Shown here: positions 10,552 to 22,441 of the stretch, in pieces
Layout of the letters: each line of letters begins with the position of its first letter
Position numbering within the stretch: the first letter of the stretch is position 1
From: Batkoa obscura
Taxonomy: Eukaryota > Entomophthoromycota > Entomophthoromycetes > Entomophthorales > Batkoaceae
Direction of reading: 5' to 3'
Assembly (NCBI GenBank): GCA_030770535.1
Contig: JASVEC010000007.1
Location: forward strand, 868,001 to 932,000
DNA: 64,000 bases
Program-made: the position numbers and the translations under genes
Notes under the pieces: model-generated
What the model saw: only the letters and a program-made list of their open reading frames with translations
Databases searched by the model: none
What the model was told of the DNA's origin: nothing

Positions 10552-11150
10552 TGTACGAAACTGTTTAATTAATTTAATATTTAAAGAGCTTTCTTTAAAA
10601 GGTGTGAAAGTTGGTACTCAATGGTTGAAGTTAAAAGCAATTCTAGCTTAATTAACTGGCCGTAAGTCGAAAGGTCTTAGTTTATGTAACTAAGATAGAC
10701 TTAAATTAATAAGAATAATACGTAATAAGCTATGGACTATGTAAAACAAATACAATAGAAGATACTAATGTAAAATCTACGTAAAATACTGTAAGACTTA
10801 GTGGCTTTATTAATGATACGTTATCAGGGAGTAATTCAATTAAAAAACCCTTGAGTTAGTATGTCGAAGAATCTCTTTTATACTCCAACTGGGTGGCTAT
10901 ATATAAGGAACATGATAACAGTTATTCTTTATTATAGTTACCAAGTATGGACATTAAAACGTGGACAATAAATCCTTCATGATTAAGCGGTAGGAATTCT
11001 CACAGCAAATCTAAATAAAGAACTTTGGATTGATTATATCACATGAATCACGGTCAAATTGAATACAAGGCTGCAGATAGTTTTATAAACAAGTTAAGTG
11101 ATTATTATGTGATAATCAATTATAGAACTGATGAAGCAATATTTCACAAG
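10552..11150. other. non-coding stretch, slightly GC-richer than surroundings
   Basis: No ORF of note and no recognised RNA. It shares short phrases (AACCCTTGAGTxAG) with the island at 5180-6640, which may be chance. It could be decayed 5' sequence of the transposase relic that follows. Confidence 0.3.
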
Positions 11151-11159
11151 AAACAAAGA

Positions 11160-12215
11160 GTAACAAGCAGCATTATTATCAATTATAGCTTCAGTATATC
11201 CTTTTGATGAATGTAAAAGTTTTAGATTTAATATAAATAGAAATCAATATGATTGTTTAAAAATAATTAATAATAAAACACTAACATTACAACCTATTAT
11301 TAAAAATACAAAAAAAATTAAAGATGAGCAAATTCAAATTATTATACAATATTTACTCAATAATTCAGTTATTTTATCAAAATTTAATAAAATAATAATA
11401 ATAATAGATATTCGTCAGATAGTGTGTATATATTGAATAAAAGTAGAAAGATGCTATATAGTAAATGTTTTAATGATTTAAAAGATAAAGCAATAGATAG
11501 CTCAACACTTTTTAAATATATACAAAGTAATTTTAAAAATGCAGCAAAAAACAGATTTATGTAATATATATGGTGATGTTTTTTTGTGTTTAAGAATTTT
11601 ACTAACAGCCTTTCCACTCAAATAGCGTTTAAAAGATGGAAAAAGTGATCAAGTCAAAAAAACACCCCCATATGCCCAGTATGCAGTTAAAAAGAAGATA
11701 TAAATTATATAAATTTTGTGTTAATATTTAAAAAAATATATTTAATGAAACTATTAGAAAATTAAACAATAAAAACTGTATAATAATTTTAGACTTTAAG
11801 CAAAATATGGAAATAGAAACAAGACCGGATCTAAAAAATTTAGATTATTATAATAAACAAGCTATAGCAGTATTAGGGTTTAGTGTTTTGTATTTAAAAA
11901 ATAAAACAATACGTAAAGTTTATTTTGATTATTTGTTTGAAATATTAAATTATGCTTCAGCATATGCAAGAGATTGTTTAATTGATTTAATATTTAAAGA
12001 GTTTTTATTTAAAAAGTTTACAAAAATTAATATATGGGTAGATACATGAAATCATTTTAAATCTCAAGAGTTTTTATATTATATATTTGAAGAAGCTTAT
12101 AAAATAAATAGTAGTTTAAATATTTATCCTAATTTTTTTGCTGAGCATTATGAAAAAAGTACAATTGATGGTCATTTTGGAAATCTTTTATAATGGAAAA
12201 ATAATTTTGAAACAG
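11160..12215 (+). pseudogene. decayed DNA-transposase-like gene, interrupted by a MITE
   Basis: Fragments in shifting frames read as one protein: PFDECKSFRFNINRNQYDCL (about 11200), NKSRKMLYSKCFNDLKDKAI (about 11435), a Cys cluster CNICPVC that is split by the MITE at 11569-11673, and then IILDFKQNMEIETRPDLKNL onward. The best part is the 80-residue ORF at 11807-12049; after its TGA (where Gly would be expected) the frame continues with NHFKSQEFLYYIFEEA, NFFAEHYEKSTIDGHFGNLL. The D-x-x-NHF ... (F/Y)FAEH-x-(G/E)KS-x-xD-x-HFG pattern resembles a transposase catalytic core that recurs in fungal repeats. I cannot name the superfamily with confidence. It carries several stops and frame changes, so it is inactive. 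TIRs were not found. Confidence 0.55.
11569..11673 (+). mobile_element. MITE family A, copy 4, inserted in the transposase relic
   Basis: Starts TATGGTGATGTTTTTTTGTG, has the core CCACTCAAATAGCGTTTAAA and ends AAACACCCCCATA. The flanks are AATA|TA on the left and TA|TGCCCAG on the right. Removing the element together with one TA restores a continuous reading TGT AAT ATA TGC CCA GTA TGC (CNICPVC) in the host sequence, which supports a TA target-site duplication. Confidence 0.85.
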
Positions 12216-12226
12216 GTAAAATAAAA

Positions 12227-12327
12227 ATGAGGATGTTTTTTTTGGTTTCATTACTTTTTCCATTTTTAAGCGCCATTTGAGCGGAAAGATTGTTAGTAAA
12301 ATTCTTAAGCAAAAAAATACATACCCA
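12227..12327 (-). mobile_element. MITE family A, copy 5
   Basis: Starts AAATGAGGATGTTTTTTTTG, has the core TAAGCGCCATTTGAGCGGAA, ends AAATACATACCCAA. Both outer tips carry substitutions. It lies immediately downstream of the transposase relic. Confidence 0.8.
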
Positions 12328-12689
12328 AGTGTTGATATTACTTAAATTATTAATATCTAAGTTAATAAATAACCAAAGAGCAAGTAGTTGTAATAATAAG
12401 TAAAAACTATTATTATATTGCTTTTATTATATAAAGATGGTTGATTGCAGTTTTGGGGCTAACCACTCCCTACCATGCAGCTATTTATCAACTTAGTGAT
12501 ATATTGATAATGTAATTATAACATTATAACAATTTATTTATTTGATAGCAAATCTGCAATGTTGGTTATAAAGCAGCCAATAATAAATATTTCTCAATGG
12601 GGTTTTATAGTAGTATGTATTTATTTACATATTACAACTTTAGTTAGTATCAATATATAGGTTATATTAATAAAAGTCTTGTTGATTCG

Positions 12690-12719
12690 GGAATTTCTAT
12701 TAAATTTAATAGAAATTCC
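12690..12719. repeat. 30-bp perfect palindrome
   Basis: The half-site GGAATTTCTATTAAA is followed directly by its exact reverse complement TTTAATAGAAATTCC with no spacer. This could be a binding site, the footprint of a lost element or a cruciform-prone sequence; nothing nearby decides. Confidence 0.8.
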
Positions 12720-12807
12720 GTTAATATAATATAAATTATAATAAAATAATTTAAAACTGTGTTGAGTACTTTTGATTTTTAATAAAGAATTTATTTTTAT
12801 AGAATTT

Positions 12808-12895
12808 AAAGCAAGTTTTTAAATTATAAAAATTTTCCGCTTAAATAGCACTTAAAAGATGGAAAAAGTGATCAAACCAAAAAAATACCCTTATA
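12808..12895 (+). mobile_element. MITE family A, copy 6 (5'-decayed)
   Basis: The core CCGCTTAAATAGCACTTAAA and the block GATGGAAAAAGTGATCAAACC are clear, and the right tip reads ATACCCTTATA. The left tip is not recognisable. Confidence 0.65.
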
Positions 12896-13576
12896 TAGTA
12901 TTAGCTTTTATAACTCAGAATGCAAAAATGCTAGTTTTTGTTCTATTTAAAAATTAGAAAAAATTATTATTATAAAATTATATTATTTATATATCAGTAA
13001 AAGCTATCATTAATATTGGTTTGCATATCAGCTATAATTGGTGAATTTTTATCAAAATATATATTATTATAATTCAAACTTTTTAAATTATTAGTTATTG
13101 AAAACAGTTGTCCAGAGCTGAATGCTTTAATTTTGGGGACGATTTTTGAAGACATTGTATGTGTCCAAGGTAGTGTTTATTAGGACAAAAAGACTTTACC
13201 TAAAGACTTAGAGAAAATAGCTGCCAAAAATTGAGATTAAGGTGGTAGGACCAAAAGAATTTGCTACTAAAGCGGTAAAAGAAAGTAAATATATAATAAG
13301 GCTATATTGTATGAAAGCTATGGCATGCTACCAAAGAGTGGGGGAAGGTTCAACGAAATCATAAATGATTACTTTTATAATTTAAAAATTAATAAAGATG
13401 TTTTTGTCTAAAATTTTGGCTGAAACTTTTGGGTTTGTGCTACAAAAATTGATCAAAATTTAGAACAAAAAAACTTGCCCAATATTGAGTAATTGGATAT
13501 TTTATATTATTGGTCCAAATCTAAATTGTTCTAATATTAGGGTTAGATTTCGATCTTGTTTATTTTTATTAGCAAA

Positions 13577-14139
13577 ATGAAATTCAATAAAAACATATTA
13601 AAATATACTAACACAATAAATAATGTAAATTCAACAATGATAAGCTCACCGCATCCAATATCCCATATAAGGTTTATAAAATATAAAAAAAATCCATTTG
13701 AAAGTTTGATAGTAAATTTAATTAAAATTAATTATTTCATTTTTAATTTTCAATTTTAGGAAAAGGAATTAAGACAGAAGAAAGAATGTTTACAAAATTA
13801 CGTCCATGAGTTTTGGTGTAAAAATAATCAGGCTTATTTGAATAGAAAACAAGAGTATGAACAAGAAAGTAATCAATATTTTTTTAAACTATCAAAATCA
13901 ACTAATTCATTTTTTTAGTTTTAAAAAAGAAGGGTAAAGTTGAAAATACAGATATGACCGAGTTTTATAAGGAATTCCTTCAACAAAGCAAATATCAACA
14001 TGCTAAATTTCATCAAACTTATATTACCAAAAGTTTCAATATTGTATTATTTTCAATTTATAATCAATTTCATAACTTATATTCAAAAGCCTCCTTTACA
14101 AAACCTAGTTATTTTTTCTCTTCAAAATACTCTCGTTGA
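13577..14139 (+). CDS. COA8: cytochrome c oxidase assembly factor 8 (COA8/APOPT1 family)
   Basis: Mitochondrial matrix-side protein needed for complex IV (COX) biogenesis. Three exons: 13577-13711, 13760-13868, 13919-14139; introns start GTAAATTT and GTAATC and end TTTTAG and TTTTTTAG. Phases close to give 154 residues. The spliced protein shows family landmarks: SSPHPISHIR (cf. the family's GPPDPISNLRP), NPFE...EKELRQKKECLQNYVHEFW (cf. SPLExRLRxKRxExQxWNxxFW), then DMTEFYKEFLQQSKYQHAKFH with YITKSFNIVLFSI (cf. EFYKDFL...HxxYNxxWYxxNFxI). A TTG 21 bases upstream is in frame, but the ATG at 13577 is the better start. Each exon alone looks like an anonymous short ORF. It is convergent with ARP3 (168 bp between stop codons). 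Confidence 0.85.
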
Positions 14140-14306
14140 TCTTTTTTTCTGCTTAAATTATAGATAAACATTTTAATGATATTCATCTTATTTTATGCGT
14201 ATTCTGTTGTTTATTCTTATAATTATTATTAACGATTTTAAATTTTGATATAAATTTACTGAAGGTAACTACTAAATTTATTTTTATTACAATAAAGTAG
14301 ATAATT

Positions 14307-15912
14307 TTAAACTGTGGCAAACATACGATTATGACGAGCAATGGATGGGCCATATTCTTCATATTCAGCCTTAGAGTGAGCATAAGTATGGAATTGTGGC
14401 TAAAAAAAGGATATAAACAAACAATAAAATAAATAATAAATTTAATTACTAAAGAGGCAACTAAACTACCACCGAACCAAACAGCGTATCTTTGACGTTT
14501 ATGAGAAATGACATTGACATCAATAGGTGTTGACTATATTATTAATAATTGATTTTGATAAATAGAATTATAAAATTTACTTTGACATTAGATAAGCTTA
14601 ACTCTTCACTCTTTTTAATTCTACCTGTAACAATTCTTTGAATATCTCTTTCTAAACGACGTCCAAAATCTTTAAATAAAGTTGAACCACCTGATAAAAC
14701 AATATTCTAATATTCTTTTAATACCAATTAGCTAATATAGACAAAATTAGATACCTTATACAACCCACGACGAGTATCAATTGGACAATTTTGTATTACT
14801 TGATCAACGACTTGAGGAAGTGGAGTTAAGAAATCAGAGCTTACTAATTCTGGATTGAAGAAAATTTCAGGAGCTAAAAAGCGTTCATAACCAACATCAA
14901 CATTGAAAGGCTAACATAGTTAATTTCAATTCATTATAAATAAATAATTGTTACTTGTTTTGTAACTGAATGTATTCCTTCATAATTTTTAAAATATTTT
15001 TCTCCTTCTTGGTCGTATCTTTTAAATTCTTTAACGATATCTTGACAACAATAAGAGTATTTTTCTTTGATTTTTTTAGCTACTTCCATAAGTTGATCTG
15101 GTGGTATGGTTTCTCCATGATCACGAAGCAATTGCATGACATATTTGGTAATATGGCTACCTGCAATTGGTATATGTTTTAATGCAGAGCCGATAACATA
15201 ACCATCAGCCTAAAATTTAGTTAGTAACTTTATGAGCAATATTTATTAATCAAATTAAAGCTTACGACTGGGATAACATGAGTTACACCATCTCCAGAAT
15301 CAACTACCGTACCAGTAAGTTCACGAGTTTGAGATTTACTTGAAGTCCAAGAAGCAGCTAAACCTAAAACAGCTTGTACAGCAATATACATACCAGGAAT
15401 ATTAAAAGATTCAAAGAAAATTTCAGCTGTAGCTTCTCTATTTTCTGGAGCGTTTAAAGGTGGTTCAGTTAATAAAAAATAATGGTCTTCTGGTTCACAT
15501 CGTAGATATTTAAATATACATTGTTCCCAATATCTTTCCATGTGATCCCAATTTTCAACTTGTCCATTAACCATTGGTGATGTTACTTGATACATCTTAG
15601 AGTTTGCTTGTGCTTCATAACCAATAAAAAAGTCCAAATCTTCGATCCCTCTTTTGCTGGCTAGGTTACCTCCACCACTACCAAAGTTTCCACTGCTTCC
15701 TTTTAAAAAACTTGGTTTTGATGGTACTGGCGGACCAGAACCTCTTTGATTATCTTTTGTTGCTATTACAGTTGGGATAACGGAAGATGGCTCATCATTC
15801 CCTGCAAACCCCATCTTGGTTTCCCTTTTTATAATCAATATTTATTGTTTCAAATGGAAATTTTGGCTTACCCAGTACCATTATCAATAATTACAGGTGG
15901 CAATGAAGTCAT
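14307..15912 (-). CDS. ARP3: actin-related protein 3 (Arp2/3 complex subunit)
   Basis: Arp3 forms, with Arp2, the nucleating dimer of the Arp2/3 complex that makes branched actin networks at cortical and endocytic patches. Seven exons: 15912-15872, 15824-15266, 15209-14955, 14910-14755, 14706-14581, 14533-14450, 14399-14307; phases close to 437 residues, close to the usual 418-440. Seen: [10 protein letters not shown] then [13 protein letters not shown] (phosphate 1 loop), [87 protein letters not shown]. The Gly/Ser-rich insertion [20 protein letters not shown] after the DNase-loop region separates it from actin. Glu replaces the usual Tyr in NGTGYTK if the splice chosen is right. Divergent from actin, with 1.14 kb between the start codons. 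Confidence 0.93.
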
Positions 15913-17055
15913 GTTTTTTGATAAACTATTGTATAAAGTGATTGTAATTAAATAGCTATTATTTATTGGTTTATAATGGACTATATAGTTTAAAAAAAAT
16001 AAGTTTGGTTACAATTTTGGGTGGCTTTAATGATTTTTTGAAGTATTACATTTCATTTTAATTTTGTCCAATAGAAAATAACCTCATCCGTACTGCCAAT
16101 TTTACTGTTCTCATTATTTATTCTACCATATTACTATGAATAATATTAATGTATTAAATAGTATGTTATAGTATGTCACAGTAGCTAACTATAATATGGT
16201 TTCGGGTGTTTTACTATAATGATTTCTTTATAAATCTATCATTTTATAAATATAAATATAATATTTAATTTAATTAAAAAATAGTCTTTATTTTATTCTA
16301 AAAAATGATAACATTTAAAGTAAACGAAGCTACTATTAGTACTACTGTTTTGTAATCTAAAACAATTTTAAAAAATAATTTTTGTCTTATTGAACATCTA
16401 TATATTTCAACATCAACCCCATAATATATTCTAAGTTTTTATTTTTTTAAAATATAAGTTTTATTTTTCTTAGCATTAAATTTTACTTTAATTATTCTAA
16501 ATTTTACAATGTTTTTTGTTAGAGTTTTAAATTTCTGATAGCTTACAATTACCATTTAGTTAATTTTAGATATTAAACATACTTTCTTAAACATAAATTT
16601 AATAATATGTGGATATAGCGTACCGCTATTACATAATATTAAGATCAACGACAATCCCTCCTTGGCGATTTAAATTAAAAACAATATCATTTAATTGCTG
16701 CCAAGTTACTTGAGCTCAAAATTTATGGGATTATAAATTGAACTAAACTAATTTTCTTGGGTATCCTTGGCAAATGATTGCTTGCCAGACAATACATCAA
16801 AAAGTCGATAAAAAGGGTGGATTCATTGGCTATTTTTAATTGGTAAGAAATACTTCAATAATAGCCAATGACTTTTTATCTAACTTAGTTTTATCTTTAT
16901 TCTTTGGTTGAAAAATGTTCTGTGATGCAATTATTAGTCCATTATCTTATTTGATTGGCTATTTATCGAAGCTGTAAAATAAGGAGCCACCAACATATAA
17001 AGAAATAAAATGAAATTAAAGAAGAATTATTGTTTTTTGTAAATTTATATTAAAA
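15913..17055. promoter_or_regulatory. shared divergent upstream region of ARP3 and actin
   Basis: 1.14 kb between two divergent start codons. Mostly A/T. It contains a hairpin with arms CATTGGCTATT and AATAGCCAATG at about 16828-16873 and other ATTGGCTAT/CCAAT-type motifs, which are candidate CCAAT-box sites for the strongly expressed actin gene (inference). No ORF of note. Confidence 0.4.
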
Positions 17056-18382
<1,327 letters not shown>

Positions 18383-19061
18383 ATGGTTGATTTCCATATG
18401 TTTTGGTATCTACTAATATTAACGACACATCAACTTTGTTCCACTTATGGTTTAATACTACTTATAGTATGTATCATCTTATAAGTACTTATAAATAAAG
18501 AAGCTTAAGGTTTTAATTATTGGTGTTTAATTGAACTTTTTTTATAATGCTACATATTAATTATAATTGCTTTATTGTATATTTAAAATAGTGGCTTTTA
18601 TGGAACGATATAATATAATAAGTAATCACATTGATATCAACTTTTGACTTTTTTTCATTTATCTATCATCTAGTAGATTTTTGAGAAAAAAATTGTAGAT
18701 TACAAGTGAATTAAAAGTTGTGCCAAAAAAGTTTAAGAGGGTTTATAAAAATTAAATAAAAAGTATTATTTGAAATAAAAAAGTATAAATATTAGATAAG
18801 GTTAAATGAAATAAAGTCATAGAAATAATAAAGACAGCAAATCGGTTAAAATAAGAGTGTATTATTCCCAACATAGAAAGAACCACTTTAATTAATCTCC
18901 ATAGCATACATAACATCATCATCTTATCTATCAAATTTTAAAAAAAATGACGTTGAAATAAATGGAGAAACTATTGGATTTCAGCAAATCAAATAAGATG
19001 AACAGTAATTTAAATTTAAAATTTTTAGAATTTAGGATAACTATTTTTTTTTAAATCTAGA
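18383..19061. other. intergenic, actin 3' end to antiporter start
   Basis: AT-rich. It contains the actin 3' UTR (AATAAA at 18494-18499) and the promoter of the downstream antiporter. No gene recognised. Confidence 0.6.
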
Positions 19062-20949
19062 ATGTTAAACATATTATCTTTTGTCGACCCATGGGAGTCC
19101 TTCCCATTATTATTTGGAGGGTTTATTGTTATATTTTCTTTATTTTCTATGGTCATTAAAGAATGGTTGTTTTTATCCGAAGCTTGTAAGTGAATTATAT
19201 AAACATCGCTTTTTATCAAATCTCAATTGTCAATTAGCCAAAAACTAATATCTTTTATTTCAAATATAGTGGTTGCAACTCTATTTGGTATATTAATAGG
19301 CCCAGAGGGATTTGGTTTTGTAAATCCATTAGGTTGGGATAACATTGACAAAGTAACTTTAGAATTTGCTCGAGTTTGTATAGCTTTACAAGTATTTGCA
19401 GCTGGTGTCAATTTACCCAAAGCTTATTTGGTGAAAGAATGGAAATCATTATTGGTTTTATTATTGCCTGTTATGGGTGTTATGTGGGCCGTGACTGCTT
19501 TTGCTATCAAATTTTTACTTAACATAGATATTGTAGGAGTTTTTAAATTTTTTTTTAAATTTTATATTAATATATATCTAGCTTGAAGCTCTTTTAATTG
19601 CTGCTTGTGTTACTCCAACTGATCCTGTATTAGCTAACTCTATTGTACGTGGTAGATTTGCTGAGAGCCACGTACCATTACATGTACGTAATATTATCTC
19701 TGCCGAATCAGGTGCTAATGATGGACTCGGCTTCCCTTATTTATATTTCCCATTATTGATTTTACGCAGTGCTAACTTTGGCTCAGCTATGATGGAATGG
19801 TCCATAAGTATTTGGTTATATCAAATTGTATTATCAATTATAATTGGTGCAGTAATTGGCTATACTGCTCTAAAAATATTATATTATTGTCAATCACGTG
19901 AATTAATTGATAAAGAATCCTTTTTAGTATTTGGATTTGCATTATCTTTATTTATTATGGGTTGTGTAGGTATTATTAAATCCGATGACCTGTTAGCTTG
20001 TTTTATTGCAGGTAATGCCTTTACTTGGGATGATTGGTTTAGAATTGAAATTGAGAATACGCATATGCAAGAAGTAGTGGATTTATTTTTCAACTTGTCC
20101 ATTTTTATCTTTTTTGGAACTATTGTGCCATGGGCAGCCTTTGGTGCTATTGGAGTATATAGATTAGTAGGAATTGCTGTTATTGTATTATTATTCCGTA
20201 GAGTACCAATTGTATTAGCCTTAAAACCATTCACACCTTCACTTAAAAACTACTCAGAAGCCTTTTTTGCTGGTTGGTTTGGGCCAATCGGTGTAGGCGC
20301 TATCTTTTATTCAATGGTAGCAAGAGAAGAATTACATTTAATGGGTGAAAAATTTGTTTACATAAAAGATATAGTATTTCCTGTATCTGCCTTTTTAATC
20401 TTATCAAGTGTAATAGTACATGGTATGACTGTACCATTATTTAAATTAAGCTCTTCTATTGATACCCGTACCATTACCAATTTAGCATCAATTACTAATT
20501 TAGTCAACAGACTACCTATCATTAAACCAGGACAAACTGTTGTTATTGAAAGAAATGATGATTTAACGACCGAAATTACAGTATCTCAAGTCAATACACC
20601 ACAACATACCGTTGGTCATCATGAATATCCATTTGCAAGTAACAAAGTAGCTAATGCATCTTATCCAAGCTATACTTCAGTACAAGATCTCTTTGTAGAG
20701 GACCTGCCCAGTAATTCTTTAAGACCTAATAGACCAATGTCAGTATCTTTGACATTAACACCCGATGGTAAGGTCATTGATCGACATGAAGATTATTTCG
20801 TTGATAGAGCAGCTGAAATTGCTAATAATTCAAGACCGAGATCTCGTATCTTAAATCGACCTAGTTCTCAATTAACTCATACTGATGATGAATTAAGAGA
20901 AGAACAGCCTTTAAATTCTTCAAATAATCATAGTTATGGGGCTGCCTAA
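19062..20949 (+). CDS. NHA1: Na+(K+)/H+ antiporter, fungal NHA1 type (CPA1 superfamily)
   Basis: Plasma-membrane alkali-cation/proton antiporter used for Na+/K+ efflux and pH control. Three exons: 19062-19185, 19270-19532, 19582-20949; phases close to 584 residues. The first intron (84 nt) lies before VATLFGILIGPEGFG. Seen: a hydrophobic N-terminus, FARVCIALQVFAAGVNLPK, the motif VTPTDPVLANSIVRGRFAE and NIISAESGANDGLGFPYLYF, both hallmarks of the family's ion-binding helices, then repeated membrane segments to about residue 420. The hydrophilic tail is only about 160 residues, much shorter than in Saccharomyces Nha1, with NRLPIIKPGQTVVIERN at its start. A continuous ORF from a TTG at 19227 would lack the first membrane segment, so the spliced start is preferred. 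Confidence 0.92.
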
Positions 20950-22003
20950 TTTACCTTTTTATTAAATTATCTTTACATCCTTATTATAGATATTGGTTTT
21001 AGCTTTTTAGACTATTTCAAATCTATGATTTTATTTTTAATTTTAATATTTTTATCAGTTTATTAATAAAATTACTAAATGAAAAAAATTAAAATGCTAA
21101 TGAAGATAAGAAGGAATTAGAACTCTTTATGTCAAGCAATTTTCCACTCGATAATCGTGGTAAAATAGTAGGACGCGAAGGACTGTGCTTAAGCAATAGT
21201 TTGGAATAAGTCTTGTATATGATCCAAAGAACAAAGAAGCAACAAGCAACTACAAAAAAGGATCAAAAGAGAAGAGGAAATCGTTGATATCTTTATTCAT
21301 AATTAAGATAGGTATGGGTCAATGAATACTGAAGTAAGGTAATAGAACCATAGGATCACCGGAGCAATACAGATAAAAATTATGCTCTAAGCTGTCTTCA
21401 ATACTATCACAAAATAAGTGGCTGGGAGTTACTTCAGGCTTGAAGGTGTGAATCTTTAATCTGGTGGGGAAAGCGTTGTTAGCAAGGTGCTATAATAAAG
21501 AATAAAACTTCCTTTTAAGATTTTTAAAAAAAAAAATTATAACATAATAAAATAAAATAAAATCATTGATCCTTTATAACGGTAAACTTTAACCTTATAA
21601 TATTCATAAAATATAAATAAAAGGTTGAATAAAAATCAACAAATTAAAATATTAATATTTGACATCATAAAAGCCATTTTACTACCAATATTACCTTAAA
21701 ATTGAACATTATTTAAAAAATATTTGAGCAATTTTGATACGAAACTTTCCCTACTTTTAGGATAACTTTAGCTTAAATTTAGCCTGTTATTATTTTCAGA
21801 AAAATAGTCAGGAATATTTTCAATTAATCTGAAAACATTTCAAAGTCCATTTCTTACAATATAGGAACAATATAATACAGGGTTTGCTGTTCTATAGTAG
21901 ATCACAACACCAAAATAGTAATTATCATGTGTCAATTATGAATTTTCATATATTTATCAATACTTTTCAATCTCTTTTAATAAAACTATGATGCGTCTTA
22001 ATA
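20950..22003. other. intergenic with a mildly GC-richer block
   Basis: Bases about 21100-21500 are less A/T-biased than the surroundings (19 G/C in 21361-21420) and contain no ORF of note. I could not assign them; a decayed insert like that at 5180-6640 is possible. The remainder is plain AT-rich DNA. Confidence 0.35.
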
Positions 22004-22101
22004 TATGGGGATGTTTTTTTGGTTTCATTACTTTTTACATTTTTTAAGCGCTATTTGAGCGGAAAGATTGTTAGCAAAATTCTTAAAAATACATCCCCAT
22101 A
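22004..22101 (-). mobile_element. MITE family A, copy 7
   Basis: TATGGGGATGTTTTTTTGG at the left tip, core TAAGCGCTATTTGAGCGGAA, then TTCTTAAAAATACATCCCCATA. Slightly shortened near the right tip. It lies about 340 bp upstream of PTR2 copy 2 and just outside the duplicated segment. Confidence 0.88.
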
Positions 22102-22441
22102 TAGTTTAAAATAAAGCTTATCTAAATTATACTTAATGAAATTTATATTTGATATTGTTCAAAACATTATAAGAAGAATATTCAAACATTGAAACAAATT
22201 TAATATAAATTCAACAACTAAGATTTTTCCTAATGGCTTTTTTAGTCATGTTATTTTTATTTGGATCTTAGTTAAATTTTTTATCACCTAATCAATCATT
22301 CATATATTAATATACTTTTGAAAAGTTTGAATTTAGCTCACTTGATTAACATTTTGAATTTTATTCTAAACAAAAAACAAGGATCATAAATGAAACTAAT
22401 ATAAGACGCAATTTTCTCAATTTATTTATTAAGCTTTAACA

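Larger units (their letters stand above)
12330..13576. other. intergenic between transposase relic and COA8
   Basis: No gene seen. Contains a 30-bp perfect palindrome (12690-12719), a partial MITE (12808-12895) and a weak hairpin at about 13391-13473 (arms TTTTGTCTAAAATTTTG / CAAAATTTAGAACAAAA). Bases 13100-13340 are somewhat richer in G/C but show no ORF. Confidence 0.5.

Noticed and set aside
11384-11617. 77-residue ORF on the minus strand.
   Set aside because: It overlaps the transposase relic and runs into the MITE at 11569; low-complexity, no coding character.
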